Source: Cyclobacterium amurskyense
Lineage (GTDB): Bacteria > Bacteroidota > Bacteroidia > Cytophagales > Cyclobacteriaceae
Assembly (NCBI RefSeq): GCF_001050135.1
Contig: NZ_CP012040.1
Coordinates: 2,949,001 to 3,013,000 of the forward strand
DNA length: 64,000 bases
Direction of reading: 5' to 3'
Below, piece after piece: positions 52,332 to 61,315 of this stretch (its first letter is position 1; each line of letters starts with the position of its first letter). The notes beneath the pieces are model-generated. The model had not been told where the DNA came from and made no database searches. It saw nothing but the letters and a program-made list of their open reading frames with translations. Both the position numbers and the translations under genes were made by a program.

Positions 52332-53008
52332 TAATTTCTTCTTTTTTTGCTATTTGAACCGTTATTTCTTCTCTTTCCGCCGGAATAATTCCTTCTTCCA
52401 CCATTGGAGTTGTTGTTTGAAGGAGTAGTAGGAACATTGCTTTTGAAGTCTCTACGCATGCTGGTTTCAAAGAGTCCGTTTTCCCTGACCTTTTCAAGGT
52501 CGATATGAAGTTTACCTTTGGAGAGGGTTTTAATGTCATCTATAATAATGGCATCATCAAAGTTTTCTCGGTTCCAGGTAGAATGAAAACTTCTCATCAA
52601 CTGACCAATATAGATCAATGCGACTTCCTGCTCTTCATCATCTTCAATCTCAATGGCTTTTGCTATGAGCTTTTCAATGTTTCTTCCGTAATGCTTGAAG
52701 CGTACTTCTCCCTTTGGGTAGCCTATAGGAAGCGGCTTTTTGCCTAAAAGTTCCTTGGCAGGCATTGGGAAAGGTGCGTCAACTTCAAGTGAGAAATCTG
52801 ACATTATGTACATGTCATCCCAAAGTTTTTGATCACTTTCGGTTTTTAATAGTGGATTGAGTTGTTTCATCAACTCCACAAGTGCGTATGCATATTCTGT
52901 CCTTTTATCCTGTTCGGGAACAGTTTTTACATAATCCACTAATTTTTGGATGTTTTTTCCGTATTCTTTCAAAATAACTTTGTTTTTAGGCTTTTCATTA
53001 TTTACCAT
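52331..53008 (-). CDS. DUF4290 domain protein
   Basis: 225 residues, a Bacteroidota-specific family of unknown function commonly placed just upstream of murA. The folded part (about 1-175) contains LKEYGKNIQKLVDYVKTVPEQDKRTEYAYALVELM and a second copy-like KHYGRNIEKLIAKAIEIED. The last 45 residues are basic and Asn/Ser/Gly/Arg-rich (GGRRNYSGGKRRNNGSNSKKRRN), probably disordered and perhaps RNA-binding. It overlaps murA by 1 bp. Confidence 0.86.
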   Translation of the reverse strand: MVNNEKPKNKVILKEYGKNIQKLVDYVKTVPEQDKRTEYAYALVELMKQLNPLLKTESDQKLWDDMYIMSDFSLEVDAPFPMPAKELLGKKPLPIGYPKGEVRFKHYGRNIEKLIAKAIEIEDDEEQEVALIYIGQLMRSFHSTWNRENFDDAIIIDDIKTLSKGKLHIDLEKVRENGLFETSMRRDFKSNVPTTPSNNNSNGGRRNYSGGKRRNNGSNSKKRRN

Positions 53009-53101
53009 GACACCTGCATTTAAGTTTCCTGAACTTCTGTGAATATACTAAAAAATACGCATTAGTAAGTCCCTGGCACTTCTGGCATCTATGATCGTTC
53101 T

Positions 53102-55348
53102 TTATTCTACTATGCGAAGCTTTGCAAAGCTAAGTAATAATGTTTTATCTCCAAAATGGTCGAAATGAATATGTGCTTTTCTGTTGGTCCCTTCAGTTTC
53201 AATGGCGTTGACTTTTCCAAAGCCAAACTTAGGATGTTCTACCTTCATTCCTTCTTGCAAAGCATTGGTATTAGAGGGTTTGAAATCAGGGCCCGGGTCG
53301 TGCAATTTCGTGGTAGTACTTCTCATGGCAGGCTTTTTCTTTAAACCTACAAAGCCCTGTTTTCCCTCACTCTCTCGGAATGAACTTGAAAGCTTGCTGC
53401 TTATTTTTTTATTAACCTTAATAAAGGTAGGATCAATTTCTTCCAAAAACCTGCTGGGCTCACAATTAAGTAACCTACCGTACCTGTATCTGGTGAGCGC
53501 ATAGCTGAAATAAAGCTTTTCCATGGCTCTTGTGGTGGCTACATAAAACAGCCGCCTTTCTTCCTCCAGATCCTCTCTGCTTTGCATCATCATCTGTGAG
53601 GGGAAAAGATCTTCTTCCATTCCTACTACAAAGACATACCTGAACTCCAGCCCTTTGGAGGAATGGATGGTCATCATGGTAACGGCGTCTTGGTCGTTTT
53701 TGTTCTGGTCTTCATCTGTTAGCAAGGCGATTTCCTGAAGAAATGCACCTAAGGATTTGTCTTCATTCTCATCATTGTCCACATATTCCTTGATGGCGTT
53801 AAGTAATTCCTGAACGTTTTCATACCTATTTAACCCCTCTATTGTTTTGTCTTCATAAAGGTCTCGCAATAATCCAGATTGTTTGGCGATAGAAGTTGCC
53901 GCTTCAAAGGCATCCTTTCTTTCTATCTCCATTTTAAAACTGTTGATCATTGTGCAGAAGTCGGAAACTGCATTGGCACCTCTTCCTGATAGGAAGCTTT
54001 GGCTATTTGTAAGCACTTTCCACAATGAAATATCATGCTCATAGGCCCCAAGCAATAGCTTTTCTACACTTGTATTGCCAATCCCTCTCTTAGGGTAATT
54101 GATAATTCTTTTGAAGGCCTCTTCGTCTTCTTGATTGACTACATACCTAAAATAGCCCATCAAGTCTTTGATCTCCTTTCTCTGGTAAAAGGAAAGGCCC
54201 CCAATGATTCTATAGGCAATCCCTGATTTTCTTAGGGCTTCCTCCATGGACCTTGATTGGGAGTTGGTCCGGTATAATATAGCAAAATCGCTATTGCTTA
54301 ACTGCTTGTTGTTTTTCTCTTCAAAAATTGTCGCTGCAACCATTCTGCCTTCTTCATTGTCAGAAGAGGCTTTCATAAGTTCTATCAGGTCTCCTGAATC
54401 ATTATGTGTCCAGACATTCTTTTGCAGCTGTGACTTGTTTTTGGCTATGATGGAATTGGCTGTTTCTACGATGTTTTTTGTGGACCGGTAGTTCTGTTCC
54501 AGTTTGACCACAAATAAATCAGGATAGTCCTTTTCAAAATTGAGGATGTTCTGAATATCAGCCCCTCTAAAAGCGTAGATACTTTGAGCATCGTCACCTA
54601 CTACGCAGATGTTTTGGTGAACAGCCGCCAGCTTCTTTGTGATAAGGTATTGGGATAGGTTGGTATCCTGAAACTCATCTACCATTACGTATCTAAATCG
54701 CTGCTGGTATTTGTACAAAACATCAGGATGATCGCGAAACAGAATATTGGTATTGAATAGCAGGTCATCGAAATCCATCGCTGAAGATCTAAACAACCTG
54801 TTTTGGTAAGTTTTATAGATGGCTCCCATTTTAGGTTTCATAGCTGCTTCATCGTCTGCTGCTATATAAGGGTCATTAAGGTAAGCTTCCCATCCTATTA
54901 GCCTGTTTTTGGCGCCAGAGATTCTGGATAGAACGGTATTGGCTTTGTAGACCTTATCGTCCAGTTTCATTTCTCTTACAATGGATCTGATGAGAGATTT
55001 ACTGTCATCGCTGTCGTAAATAGTGAAATTACTGGGGTAGCCTAATTTTTCAGCCTCTACTCTCAAGATTTTGGCAAACACAGAGTGAAAAGTTCCCATC
55101 CAGGTGTTTCTCGCTTCCAATCCTATGAGCCTTTCAATTCGCTGCTTCATTTCACTCGCCGCTTTATTGGTAAACGTGAGTGAAAGTATTTGAAATGCAT
55201 CCACCTTTTTATGGCGGATTAAATGGGCAATTCTATAGGTTAGTACCCTTGTCTTACCTGACCCTGCTCCAGCAATAATCATAACTGGACCATCTGTTTT
55301 TTCTACAGCTTCCAATTGAGGAGGGTTGAGGGTGGCTAAATAATCCAT
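53102..55348 (-). CDS. ATP-dependent DNA helicase UvrD/PcrA/Rep family
   Basis: 748 residues, a superfamily 1A 3'-5' helicase acting in repair and replication restart. Motif I IIAGAGSGKTRVLTYR, motif Ia LTFTNKAA, motif II VMVDEFQDTN, motif III GDDAQSIYAFRGADI, motif IV LEQNYRS, motif V VTMMTIHSSKGLEF and motif VI RRLFYVATTRA are intact. The C-terminus has the PcrA-type VKHPKFGFGKVNAIE tail that contacts RNA polymerase. UvrD versus PcrA naming is a convention, so no symbol is given. Confidence 0.94.
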   Translation of the reverse strand: MDYLATLNPPQLEAVEKTDGPVMIIAGAGSGKTRVLTYRIAHLIRHKKVDAFQILSLTFTNKAASEMKQRIERLIGLEARNTWMGTFHSVFAKILRVEAEKLGYPSNFTIYDSDDSKSLIRSIVREMKLDDKVYKANTVLSRISGAKNRLIGWEAYLNDPYIAADDEAAMKPKMGAIYKTYQNRLFRSSAMDFDDLLFNTNILFRDHPDVLYKYQQRFRYVMVDEFQDTNLSQYLITKKLAAVHQNICVVGDDAQSIYAFRGADIQNILNFEKDYPDLFVVKLEQNYRSTKNIVETANSIIAKNKSQLQKNVWTHNDSGDLIELMKASSDNEEGRMVAATIFEEKNNKQLSNSDFAILYRTNSQSRSMEEALRKSGIAYRIIGGLSFYQRKEIKDLMGYFRYVVNQEDEEAFKRIINYPKRGIGNTSVEKLLLGAYEHDISLWKVLTNSQSFLSGRGANAVSDFCTMINSFKMEIERKDAFEAATSIAKQSGLLRDLYEDKTIEGLNRYENVQELLNAIKEYVDNDENEDKSLGAFLQEIALLTDEDQNKNDQDAVTMMTIHSSKGLEFRYVFVVGMEEDLFPSQMMMQSREDLEEERRLFYVATTRAMEKLYFSYALTRYRYGRLLNCEPSRFLEEIDPTFIKVNKKISSKLSSSFRESEGKQGFVGLKKKPAMRSTTTKLHDPGPDFKPSNTNALQEGMKVEHPKFGFGKVNAIETEGTNRKAHIHFDHFGDKTLLLSFAKLRIVE

Positions 55349-55540
55349 ATAATATTCGATTTTCTGTATTCAGAGCGGCAGTAATAACTGGTTCAAAGTT
55401 ATCAATTCTTTTCCAGCATACGCCTTGTTACTCTTTTAATGTCTTTATTTTTAAACTGCAGAGATAAGATAATGGTTTTTTGTCTTTAATCCACGTCTCT
55501 GTTTTTAATAAACAGGCAAATTGTTTTGTCCTGTTTTCCT

Positions 55541-56398
55541 TTAATTTACTAAGGAAGGCTTCTTTTGTTTCCACCTATTATGGGACCAAAGGTAAAGTGA
55601 AGGACAGTCTCTGATGTTGTTTTCAAGGTGAAAAATAAATTTATCCGTAATGGAATGGGGTGAATCATCGGTATAGGGAGGGAGGGCTATTTCCTGGTAT
55701 TCAAAAATATAATGTCCCCTTTTGGGTTTGCTGGTATGAGCGTAAATCACTCTGCAGTTGAATTTTTTCGCTAATTTTTCACCGCCTTCGAAAAATGCGG
55801 TTTCCCTATTCATAAATTCTGTCCAGTATCTAATATCCGACAGGTTAGGTCTTTGGTCTGCTGCAAGTACGATGAGCCGGGGCTGGTTTCGTTGTCTTAA
55901 AAAGGCCCGTTGAAATGATTTTCGTTCAGTAAGCATGGCTCCAAATCTGCAGCGAATGGATTTCATTACTTTTTCAAAAAATGGTTGACTCAATTTGGTG
56001 TAAACTGTTTCGCATTTACTGGAAATTTTTGAAGAAACAGCTACTAAATGTCCTTCCCAGTTGAAAAAGTGACCGCACATGCCGATTACTATTTCCCCAA
56101 TGTCTACCTTGTCAAAGACCAAATTAGTGTTTTTTGCTACAAACCTTCGGCTCAATTCTTTTTCGCTCATTGTCAATAGTTTGACAGTTTCGGCCATTGA
56201 ATCAGTGAAATTTCTATAAAATTTTCGTGCAATGGACTTTACCTCATTATCGCTTTTTTCTGGGAAGGCATGCTTGATATTACTGAGTACAATTTTTTTT
56301 CTATACCCCAATACATAATAGGCCAAAAGGTATAATAGGTCAGAAAAAATAAATAAGACTTCCAATGGTAGTTTGGAAAACAGCCGAAATAAGAGCAT
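55541..56398 (-). CDS. LpxL/HtrB-type lipid A acyltransferase
   Basis: About 285 residues. The membrane-anchoring N-terminal helix (LPLEVLFIFSDLLYLLAYYVLGY) is followed by the acyltransferase motif HFFNWE (H-x4-E) in MCGHFFNWEGHLVA, and later AADQRPNLSDIRYWTEF and FFEGGEKLAKKF. It adds a secondary acyl chain to lipid A or, in this phylum, possibly to an ornithine-type or other lipid. The start at 56398 (MLLFRLFSKL) is preferred since the longer frame begins 96 bp upstream. Divergent from the sigma-factor gene, 114 bp apart. Confidence 0.87.
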   Translation of the reverse strand: MLLFRLFSKLPLEVLFIFSDLLYLLAYYVLGYRKKIVLSNIKHAFPEKSDNEVKSIARKFYRNFTDSMAETVKLLTMSEKELSRRFVAKNTNLVFDKVDIGEIVIGMCGHFFNWEGHLVAVSSKISSKCETVYTKLSQPFFEKVMKSIRCRFGAMLTERKSFQRAFLRQRNQPRLIVLAADQRPNLSDIRYWTEFMNRETAFFEGGEKLAKKFNCRVIYAHTSKPKRGHYIFEYQEIALPPYTDDSPHSITDKFIFHLENNIRDCPSLYLWSHNRWKQKKPSLVN

Positions 56399-56512
56399 AT
56401 TACTATCTGCGAGATTTAATGAGAATTCATCGTGGGTCAAAATAATGAAATAATAGCGACTTTCTTGAGGAAAATTAGTTATAAATAAACCCAATTAGTA
56501 ATTTTATGGTCT

Positions 56513-57103
56513 ATGTCCGAAGTACAAAGAAAAAAATATTCTGATAAAGATAAAAATAACATATTTGACCATGAATTCATGCCTCATATAGACTCTATGT
56601 ACAATTTTGCGTACAGGTTGACTTTTGATGAGGATGATGCCAAAGATTTGGTACAGGATACCTACCTTAAGGCTTATAGGTTTATTAATTCTTTTGAGAA
56701 AGGGACCAATGCGAAAGCTTGGCTATTTAGAATATTGAAAAATAGCTTTATCAATGAATATCGGAAGAAGAGTAAGCAACCCGCTAAGGTAGATTATCAG
56801 GAGGTGGAAACTTATTATAACTCTGATAATGTTGACTATAGTATGACCTCTGATCTGAGAGTGGATGCAGTCAAGGACATGTTGGGCGATGAGATATCAA
56901 ATGCGCTCAATAGTCTTGCTGTAGATTTCAGGACGGTGATTATACTTTGCGATTTGGAAGGGTTTACTTATGAAGAGATGGCAAAGATATTGGACATCCC
57001 TATAGGTACTGTCAGATCAAGACTTCATAGGGCAAGGAACCTTTTAAAGGATAAACTTCGTTCTTATGCTGAAAATATGGGTTATGATACTGAAGAAGAA
57101 TAA
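56513..57103 (+). CDS. ECF (sigma-70 family) RNA polymerase sigma factor
   Basis: 196 residues. Region 2 (about 22-95) contains YNFAYRLTFDEDDAKDLVQDTYLKAYRFI and AKAWLFRILKNSFINEYRK; region 4 (about 130-185) has the HTH CDLEGFTYEEMAKILDIPIGTVRSRLHRARNLLK. It is downstream-linked to a small Cys-bearing protein 23 bp away, its likely anti-sigma factor. The regulon is unknown. Confidence 0.93.
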   Translation: MSEVQRKKYSDKDKNNIFDHEFMPHIDSMYNFAYRLTFDEDDAKDLVQDTYLKAYRFINSFEKGTNAKAWLFRILKNSFINEYRKKSKQPAKVDYQEVETYYNSDNVDYSMTSDLRVDAVKDMLGDEISNALNSLAVDFRTVIILCDLEGFTYEEMAKILDIPIGTVRSRLHRARNLLKDKLRSYAENMGYDTEEE

Positions 57104-57126
57104 AAATAGCATCGAAAATACTTAAA

Positions 57127-57399
57127 ATGGACAAGAATCTAAACACATCCAGCGAAAGAAAGCAAAACTGTAGCGATGAAAATAAATGCTTTGAACTATT
57201 AGAAAGCATTTTGGATGGAGAGGGAGCGGTTGGTTCAAAGGAGATGCTAAATGAAAAATTAGCAAAATGTCAACCTTGTTTTGAGCATTACCATTTGGAA
57301 AAAGTTATCAAAGAGATTTTGCAAAATAAGTGTACCAAGCAGATGGTTCCCTCTGAATTGGCAGCCACCATCAGGCAGAAAATTCAGGAATTAAAATAA
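57127..57399 (+). CDS. Putative small zinc-finger anti-sigma factor
   Basis: 90 residues. A short helical protein with Cys15, Cys21, the pair CQPC (about residues 54-57) followed by FEHYHLEK, and Cys69 near EILQNKCTKQ. Zinc anti-sigma (ZAS) factors bind their sigma through an H-x3-C-x2-C helix; here the CxxC is preserved while the usual His before it is replaced (NEKLAKC), with His residues after it. No membrane helix is present, so it would act in the cytosol. Position 23 bp after the ECF gene and 5 bp before gmk supports an operon. Confidence 0.75.
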   Translation: MDKNLNTSSERKQNCSDENKCFELLESILDGEGAVGSKEMLNEKLAKCQPCFEHYHLEKVIKEILQNKCTKQMVPSELAATIRQKIQELK

Positions 57400-57404
57400 G
57401 GTAT

Positions 57405-57977
57405 ATGTCTCAGGGAAAAGTAATTATTTTTTCAGCTCCCTCCGGATCTGGTAAAACAACTATAGTAAAGCATCTGTTAGAGTATGAGCCACTTCTTGGT
57501 TTTTCTATTTCGGCTTGTACCAGAGACAAGCGAGGAAGGGAAGAGGAGAATGGTAAAGACTACTACTTTTTATCACCCGATGAATTTAGAGAAAAGATCA
57601 ATCAGAATGCCTTTATTGAATGGGAAGAAGTCTATGCAGGCAACTTCTATGGAACCCTAAAAGAAGAAATTGATAGAATTTGGGCCCAAGGAAGGCATGT
57701 GATTTTTGATGTTGATGTAAAGGGAGGAATAAATCTTAAAAATTATTTTGGAGACAAAGCCCTTTCCATTTTCGTAAAAGTCCCTTCTATGGAGGATTTG
57801 GCCCAAAGGCTGCGTGACAGAGGGACAGAATCTGAAGAAAGTCTTTCCAGGAGGATTTATAAAGCCAAATTTGAAATGGGGTTTGAAAAAGAATTCGACG
57901 TTGTCCTTGTCAATGAAGACTTGGAGCGCTCTTTCAAAGAAGCTGAAAAATTGGTAAAGGATTTTATAAATAAATAG
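57405..57977 (+). CDS. gmk: Guanylate kinase
   Basis: 190 residues, phosphorylating GMP to GDP in the cytosol. The P-loop SAPSGSGKTT is at residues 9-18, and the GMP-binding YYFLSPDEFREKI, EVYAGNFYGT and the FDVDVKGG motif are present. It begins 5 bp after the anti-sigma-like gene and is followed by nadD after 5 bp, so the sigma, anti-sigma, gmk and nadD genes look like one transcription unit. Confidence 0.95.
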   Translation: MSQGKVIIFSAPSGSGKTTIVKHLLEYEPLLGFSISACTRDKRGREEENGKDYYFLSPDEFREKINQNAFIEWEEVYAGNFYGTLKEEIDRIWAQGRHVIFDVDVKGGINLKNYFGDKALSIFVKVPSMEDLAQRLRDRGTESEESLSRRIYKAKFEMGFEKEFDVVLVNEDLERSFKEAEKLVKDFINK

Positions 57978-57982
57978 CCGTT

Positions 57983-58549
57983 TTGAAAGTAGGGTTGTAT
58001 TTTGGATCATTTAATCCAATTCATGTTGGTCATCTGATCATTGCTGATACCATGCAGGATCAAACAGACTTGGATGAGGTTTGGTTTATTGTGTCTCCAC
58101 AAAATCCATTGAAATCAAGCAGGTCCCTGTTACATGAGTTTGATAGACTCAAGATGGTGGAGCTTGCCACAGCCGATCATTTTAAATTTAAAGTAAAGGA
58201 TGTGGAATTTCATATGCCTAGGCCTAGTTATACCATTGACACCCTTACTTACCTTTCCGAGCAATATCCTTCTCATGAATTTTCTCTTATTCTGGGAGGA
58301 GATAACCTGAATCATTTTCACAAGTGGAAGAACAGTGAGGAGTTACTAAACCAATACAAGATTTACGTTTACCCCCGTCCGGGAAAAAACAAATCGGTAG
58401 ACCATAAAAATATTGAATTTGTGGAGGCACCTCTACTAGATATATCTGCGACATTTATCCGCAAAACAATAAGTAAAGGTGGCTCCGTTAAATACTTGCT
58501 ACACCCGCATGTAATGGATTATATACGGGATAAAAAATTCTTCATTTAA
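57983..58549 (+). CDS. nadD: Nicotinate-nucleotide adenylyltransferase
   Basis: 188 residues, forming deamido-NAD from nicotinate mononucleotide and ATP. The HxGH motif occurs in FGSFNPIHVGHLIIAD and the second signature is DISATFIRKTISKG. Translation must begin with TTG at 57983 (TTG-AAA-GTA-GGG), as no in-frame ATG precedes the signature. It is convergent with the haloperoxidase gene. Confidence 0.94.
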   Translation: MKVGLYFGSFNPIHVGHLIIADTMQDQTDLDEVWFIVSPQNPLKSSRSLLHEFDRLKMVELATADHFKFKVKDVEFHMPRPSYTIDTLTYLSEQYPSHEFSLILGGDNLNHFHKWKNSEELLNQYKIYVYPRPGKNKSVDHKNIEFVEAPLLDISATFIRKTISKGGSVKYLLHPHVMDYIRDKKFFI

Positions 58550-58565
58550 ATTCTTGTATTAAAAC

Positions 58566-59927
58566 TTATTCTTTTCTGGTCTTTATTTTTTGATTGATCA
58601 AATTGGCTACTCCTTTTCCTTGCTTTACCCCATTGTCAATGGCTGGAAGATAATGAATTCCTCCATAAAAACGACTGATAGCCGCCTCCTCTGAGGCAAT
58701 GCGGAAAGAGTCAAATTCTCTTACCCCAAGTCCAAATTTTATTTCTGTGGAATCAACAAAATGAAAAGGTTCACCTAATAATCTTGTCAAAGCCTCGGCA
58801 GCAGCACTAGACACTACGCTATGCCCACTAGTGTATTCGGGGAATGGAGGGGTTTGTAATAATGGTAACCAATTTTTGTCCATATAAAGGTTAATATAGG
58901 TTTCTGGCCTAATCAGTGAGCTTCGGTATTTTTCATCCCAACAAGAGATAAAACCATCAAATAGGTAAATAGAGGTAGTCACCATGGTTTCAGCCACTCC
59001 TTTCCAATCTAAACCTTTGTTTTTCACTGCAATCCCTGCAATACCCATCCAGTGGCCTCCAGGAGTGATTTTCTTTTCGGCAAACATTACATGACCTTTC
59101 ACATTCATTTTATAAGGATTACAATCCCAAAAGAAAGCGATTTCTTCTTCTTCCGAATTTATATTTATCCGAGCATCCATTACCGCTTTGGCATCAATGT
59201 AAAAGGTGCTTGATGGAATAGTGTCAAATGCCGGCGGTGCATCGGGTGCAAATTGGCTTGCAGAGTCAAGGAAAAATGGCCTTATTTTATTCCAATGTGG
59301 TTCTATGGCCTCTATATAGGCAGGAGGGGTAGGTTTCCAAGTTCCTAAGTCATTTTTTACATTATATTTCCCAAAAGAACGGCTTTGGTGGTAATTGTCT
59401 TCTGAAGCGTAAGCCATGATTTCATCTGCTACAGCATCGCCTAATTCTATTGAAGCCTGAAATTCTTTTTCTGGCATCCCGGCATCTTTTAATTCTTTAT
59501 ACAAGGCATCTCGCTGACCTGTAAGGAATTGCTCTGAGAATGTTAATTGAATGGCAATCTTGTAATAGGCAGCTAAACTTGCTAGTTGAAAGTTTGCCTC
59601 TGAATAGTTGGAGGGGTTTATTGAAAGTGGTTTTGAACCATTCATTTGCCCCATTAGAGAATTGTATTGATCAGGGGCTTCAAGTGCAGCCGTTTCGTAG
59701 GCAGCTATAGAAGGGTAGGCATAAACCCGACTCGCTACCGGTGGTGAGAAAATATCATGAACCAGTGTTTCTGTCAAACTTTCATTGGCTTCAATCAGGT
59801 AATAACTTTCCGTCAAAAGCTTTTTATAGTTGTCACTTTTATTACATGAACCCAGTAAAAATAGGAACACAAAACCCAGCCCTAAAAGGCGGGTTTTTAA
59901 AAAAGGTTTTGTATTTAATGATGCCAT
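58566..59927 (-). CDS. Vanadium-dependent haloperoxidase-like lipoprotein (copy 1)
   Basis: 453 residues, envelope-anchored: the leader has a Lys/Arg stretch, hydrophobic core and LGSC acceptor. The PAP2/haloperoxidase core carries the full vanadate set: Lys333 and Arg340 (KYRSSLIRP), Ser367-Gly368-His369 (SGH), and Arg419 and His425 (RFYGGIH). The residue five before Ser367 is Phe362 (PPFPEYTSGH), the position that is Phe in the fungal chloroperoxidase and His in algal bromoperoxidases. Halide choice cannot be settled by this alone. About 39 bp separates it from copy 2 upstream on the same strand. Confidence 0.9.
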   Translation of the reverse strand: MASLNTKPFLKTRLLGLGFVFLFLLGSCNKSDNYKKLLTESYYLIEANESLTETLVHDIFSPPVASRVYAYPSIAAYETAALEAPDQYNSLMGQMNGSKPLSINPSNYSEANFQLASLAAYYKIAIQLTFSEQFLTGQRDALYKELKDAGMPEKEFQASIELGDAVADEIMAYASEDNYHQSRSFGKYNVKNDLGTWKPTPPAYIEAIEPHWNKIRPFFLDSASQFAPDAPPAFDTIPSSTFYIDAKAVMDARININSEEEEIAFFWDCNPYKMNVKGHVMFAEKKITPGGHWMGIAGIAVKNKGLDWKGVAETMVTTSIYLFDGFISCWDEKYRSSLIRPETYINLYMDKNWLPLLQTPPFPEYTSGHSVVSSAAAEALTRLLGEPFHFVDSTEIKFGLGVREFDSFRIASEEAAISRFYGGIHYLPAIDNGVKQGKGVANLINQKIKTRKE

Positions 59928-59966
59928 AATTGTAATGATGATAAAAGTGATTTTATTACTTATTTA

Positions 59967-61304
59967 TTAATTATTCGAATTTTCTATGTGTTTCTCATAG
60001 CTGCTAATGACCCAATTGCCGACTTCCTTGCCTTGATCCTGCCCCCTGGTGATGGCGTCCATATAGTGTATGCCTCCATATAATCTGGAGATGCTTGCCT
60101 CTTCCGATGCATGCATAAATGAGGTGTAACTTCTACTGCCCAAACCGTATTGTTCCTCTACAGTATCTGTATACTTGTAATTTTCACCAAAAAAGTGAGT
60201 GAGAATGACAGCTGAAGTGGTTGATATGGTCGAATGTCCGCTAAGGTATTCTGGAAAAGGTGGTGTTTGAAGCATGGGCCGGTAGTTGGGGTCTATGTAC
60301 TTGCGGATGGCTGTTTCAGGTCTTATCCTGTCACTCCTGTACTTTTCATCCCAACAACTAATAAATCCATCCATTAAGCCGATAGCTACCAGAGAGTTGA
60401 TTTTTAAAGTTTCATAAAAATCCAAGTTTGATTGCTGGCAAGCAATTGCGGTGATGCCCATCCAATGCCCGCCAGGGGAGATCTGTTTGATTCCTACCAT
60501 AAGGTGTCCTGTTTCCTCCAGAGCGAATGGATTGCAATCCCAGAACCCTGCGATTTCTCGTTGTACTTGGTTCATTTCTAGAGAATAAACCTCCTGCATC
60601 AAAGCATAAAATTCCGAGTTAGGATCTGTAGAAAATGGTACTGGGGGTAAGGGCTTGAACTGGTCGGCCGCTTTTAAGGTAAATGGCCTGATCGTATTAA
60701 AATAGGGCTCTACCGGGGCAAAATATCCAGGTGGGGTAGGGTACCAATTTCCTTCTCCTTCTGAAGGTTGATACCTAGGGTAATTGCTTATATCCCGGTA
60801 TTTGTCTTTCTGCGCATAGTTTAAGATTTGTTCACTGATTTCTGTTGCATATTGTTCTGCAGCAGAAATCTCTTCTTTTGAATAGCCCCATACTGTACAT
60901 GAATCAGAGATGGATTGCTTTAATGACTCTAGCTCAGATCCAGAAGGTTGCATGGCAGCTGCCGTTTGAAGCATGGCAAATAGTGCGCTTATTTCTATGG
61001 AAGGGCTTTCTTTTTCAGGGATTGTTATTAGAGGAAGTTCATTTAAAAGCCCAGCAAATGATGGGTAATCTTTATTCTTACTTGCAATGGTTTCGTAGCC
61101 AGAAAGACAAGCATATCCATAAAACCTTGCTGCTAAGGGAGGGTTGGTGATGTCGTGAACCATCAATTCAGTCATTTTCTCAGTGATCGATGCGATGCTT
61201 TTAGCAGGAATTTCCTGTTTGGGTAGAGGCCCTTGGCAGGAATTTAATGCCAGCAAGCCTGTTAGGACGAAAACAAATGTAATGTATGTATTTAAGGAAT
61301 TCAT
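59967..61304 (-). CDS. Vanadium-dependent haloperoxidase-like lipoprotein (copy 2)
   Basis: 445 residues, a paralogue of copy 1 with a lipoprotein leader (LLALNSCQG). All vanadate ligand positions are conserved: Lys321, Arg328 (KYRSDRIRP), Ser355-Gly356-His357, Arg407 and His413 (RLYGGIH), again with Phe five residues before the Ser (PPFPEYLSGH). The two copies align along their length and share ACDTCNP-like blocks such as FWDCNPF and PGGHWMGI, pointing to an old duplication. It starts 11 bp after the CRTAC1 gene on the same strand. Confidence 0.9.
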   Translation of the reverse strand: MNSLNTYITFVFVLTGLLALNSCQGPLPKQEIPAKSIASITEKMTELMVHDITNPPLAARFYGYACLSGYETIASKNKDYPSFAGLLNELPLITIPEKESPSIEISALFAMLQTAAAMQPSGSELESLKQSISDSCTVWGYSKEEISAAEQYATEISEQILNYAQKDKYRDISNYPRYQPSEGEGNWYPTPPGYFAPVEPYFNTIRPFTLKAADQFKPLPPVPFSTDPNSEFYALMQEVYSLEMNQVQREIAGFWDCNPFALEETGHLMVGIKQISPGGHWMGITAIACQQSNLDFYETLKINSLVAIGLMDGFISCWDEKYRSDRIRPETAIRKYIDPNYRPMLQTPPFPEYLSGHSTISTTSAVILTHFFGENYKYTDTVEEQYGLGSRSYTSFMHASEEASISRLYGGIHYMDAITRGQDQGKEVGNWVISSYEKHIENSNN

Positions 61305-61315
61305 TTGAAGTATGT

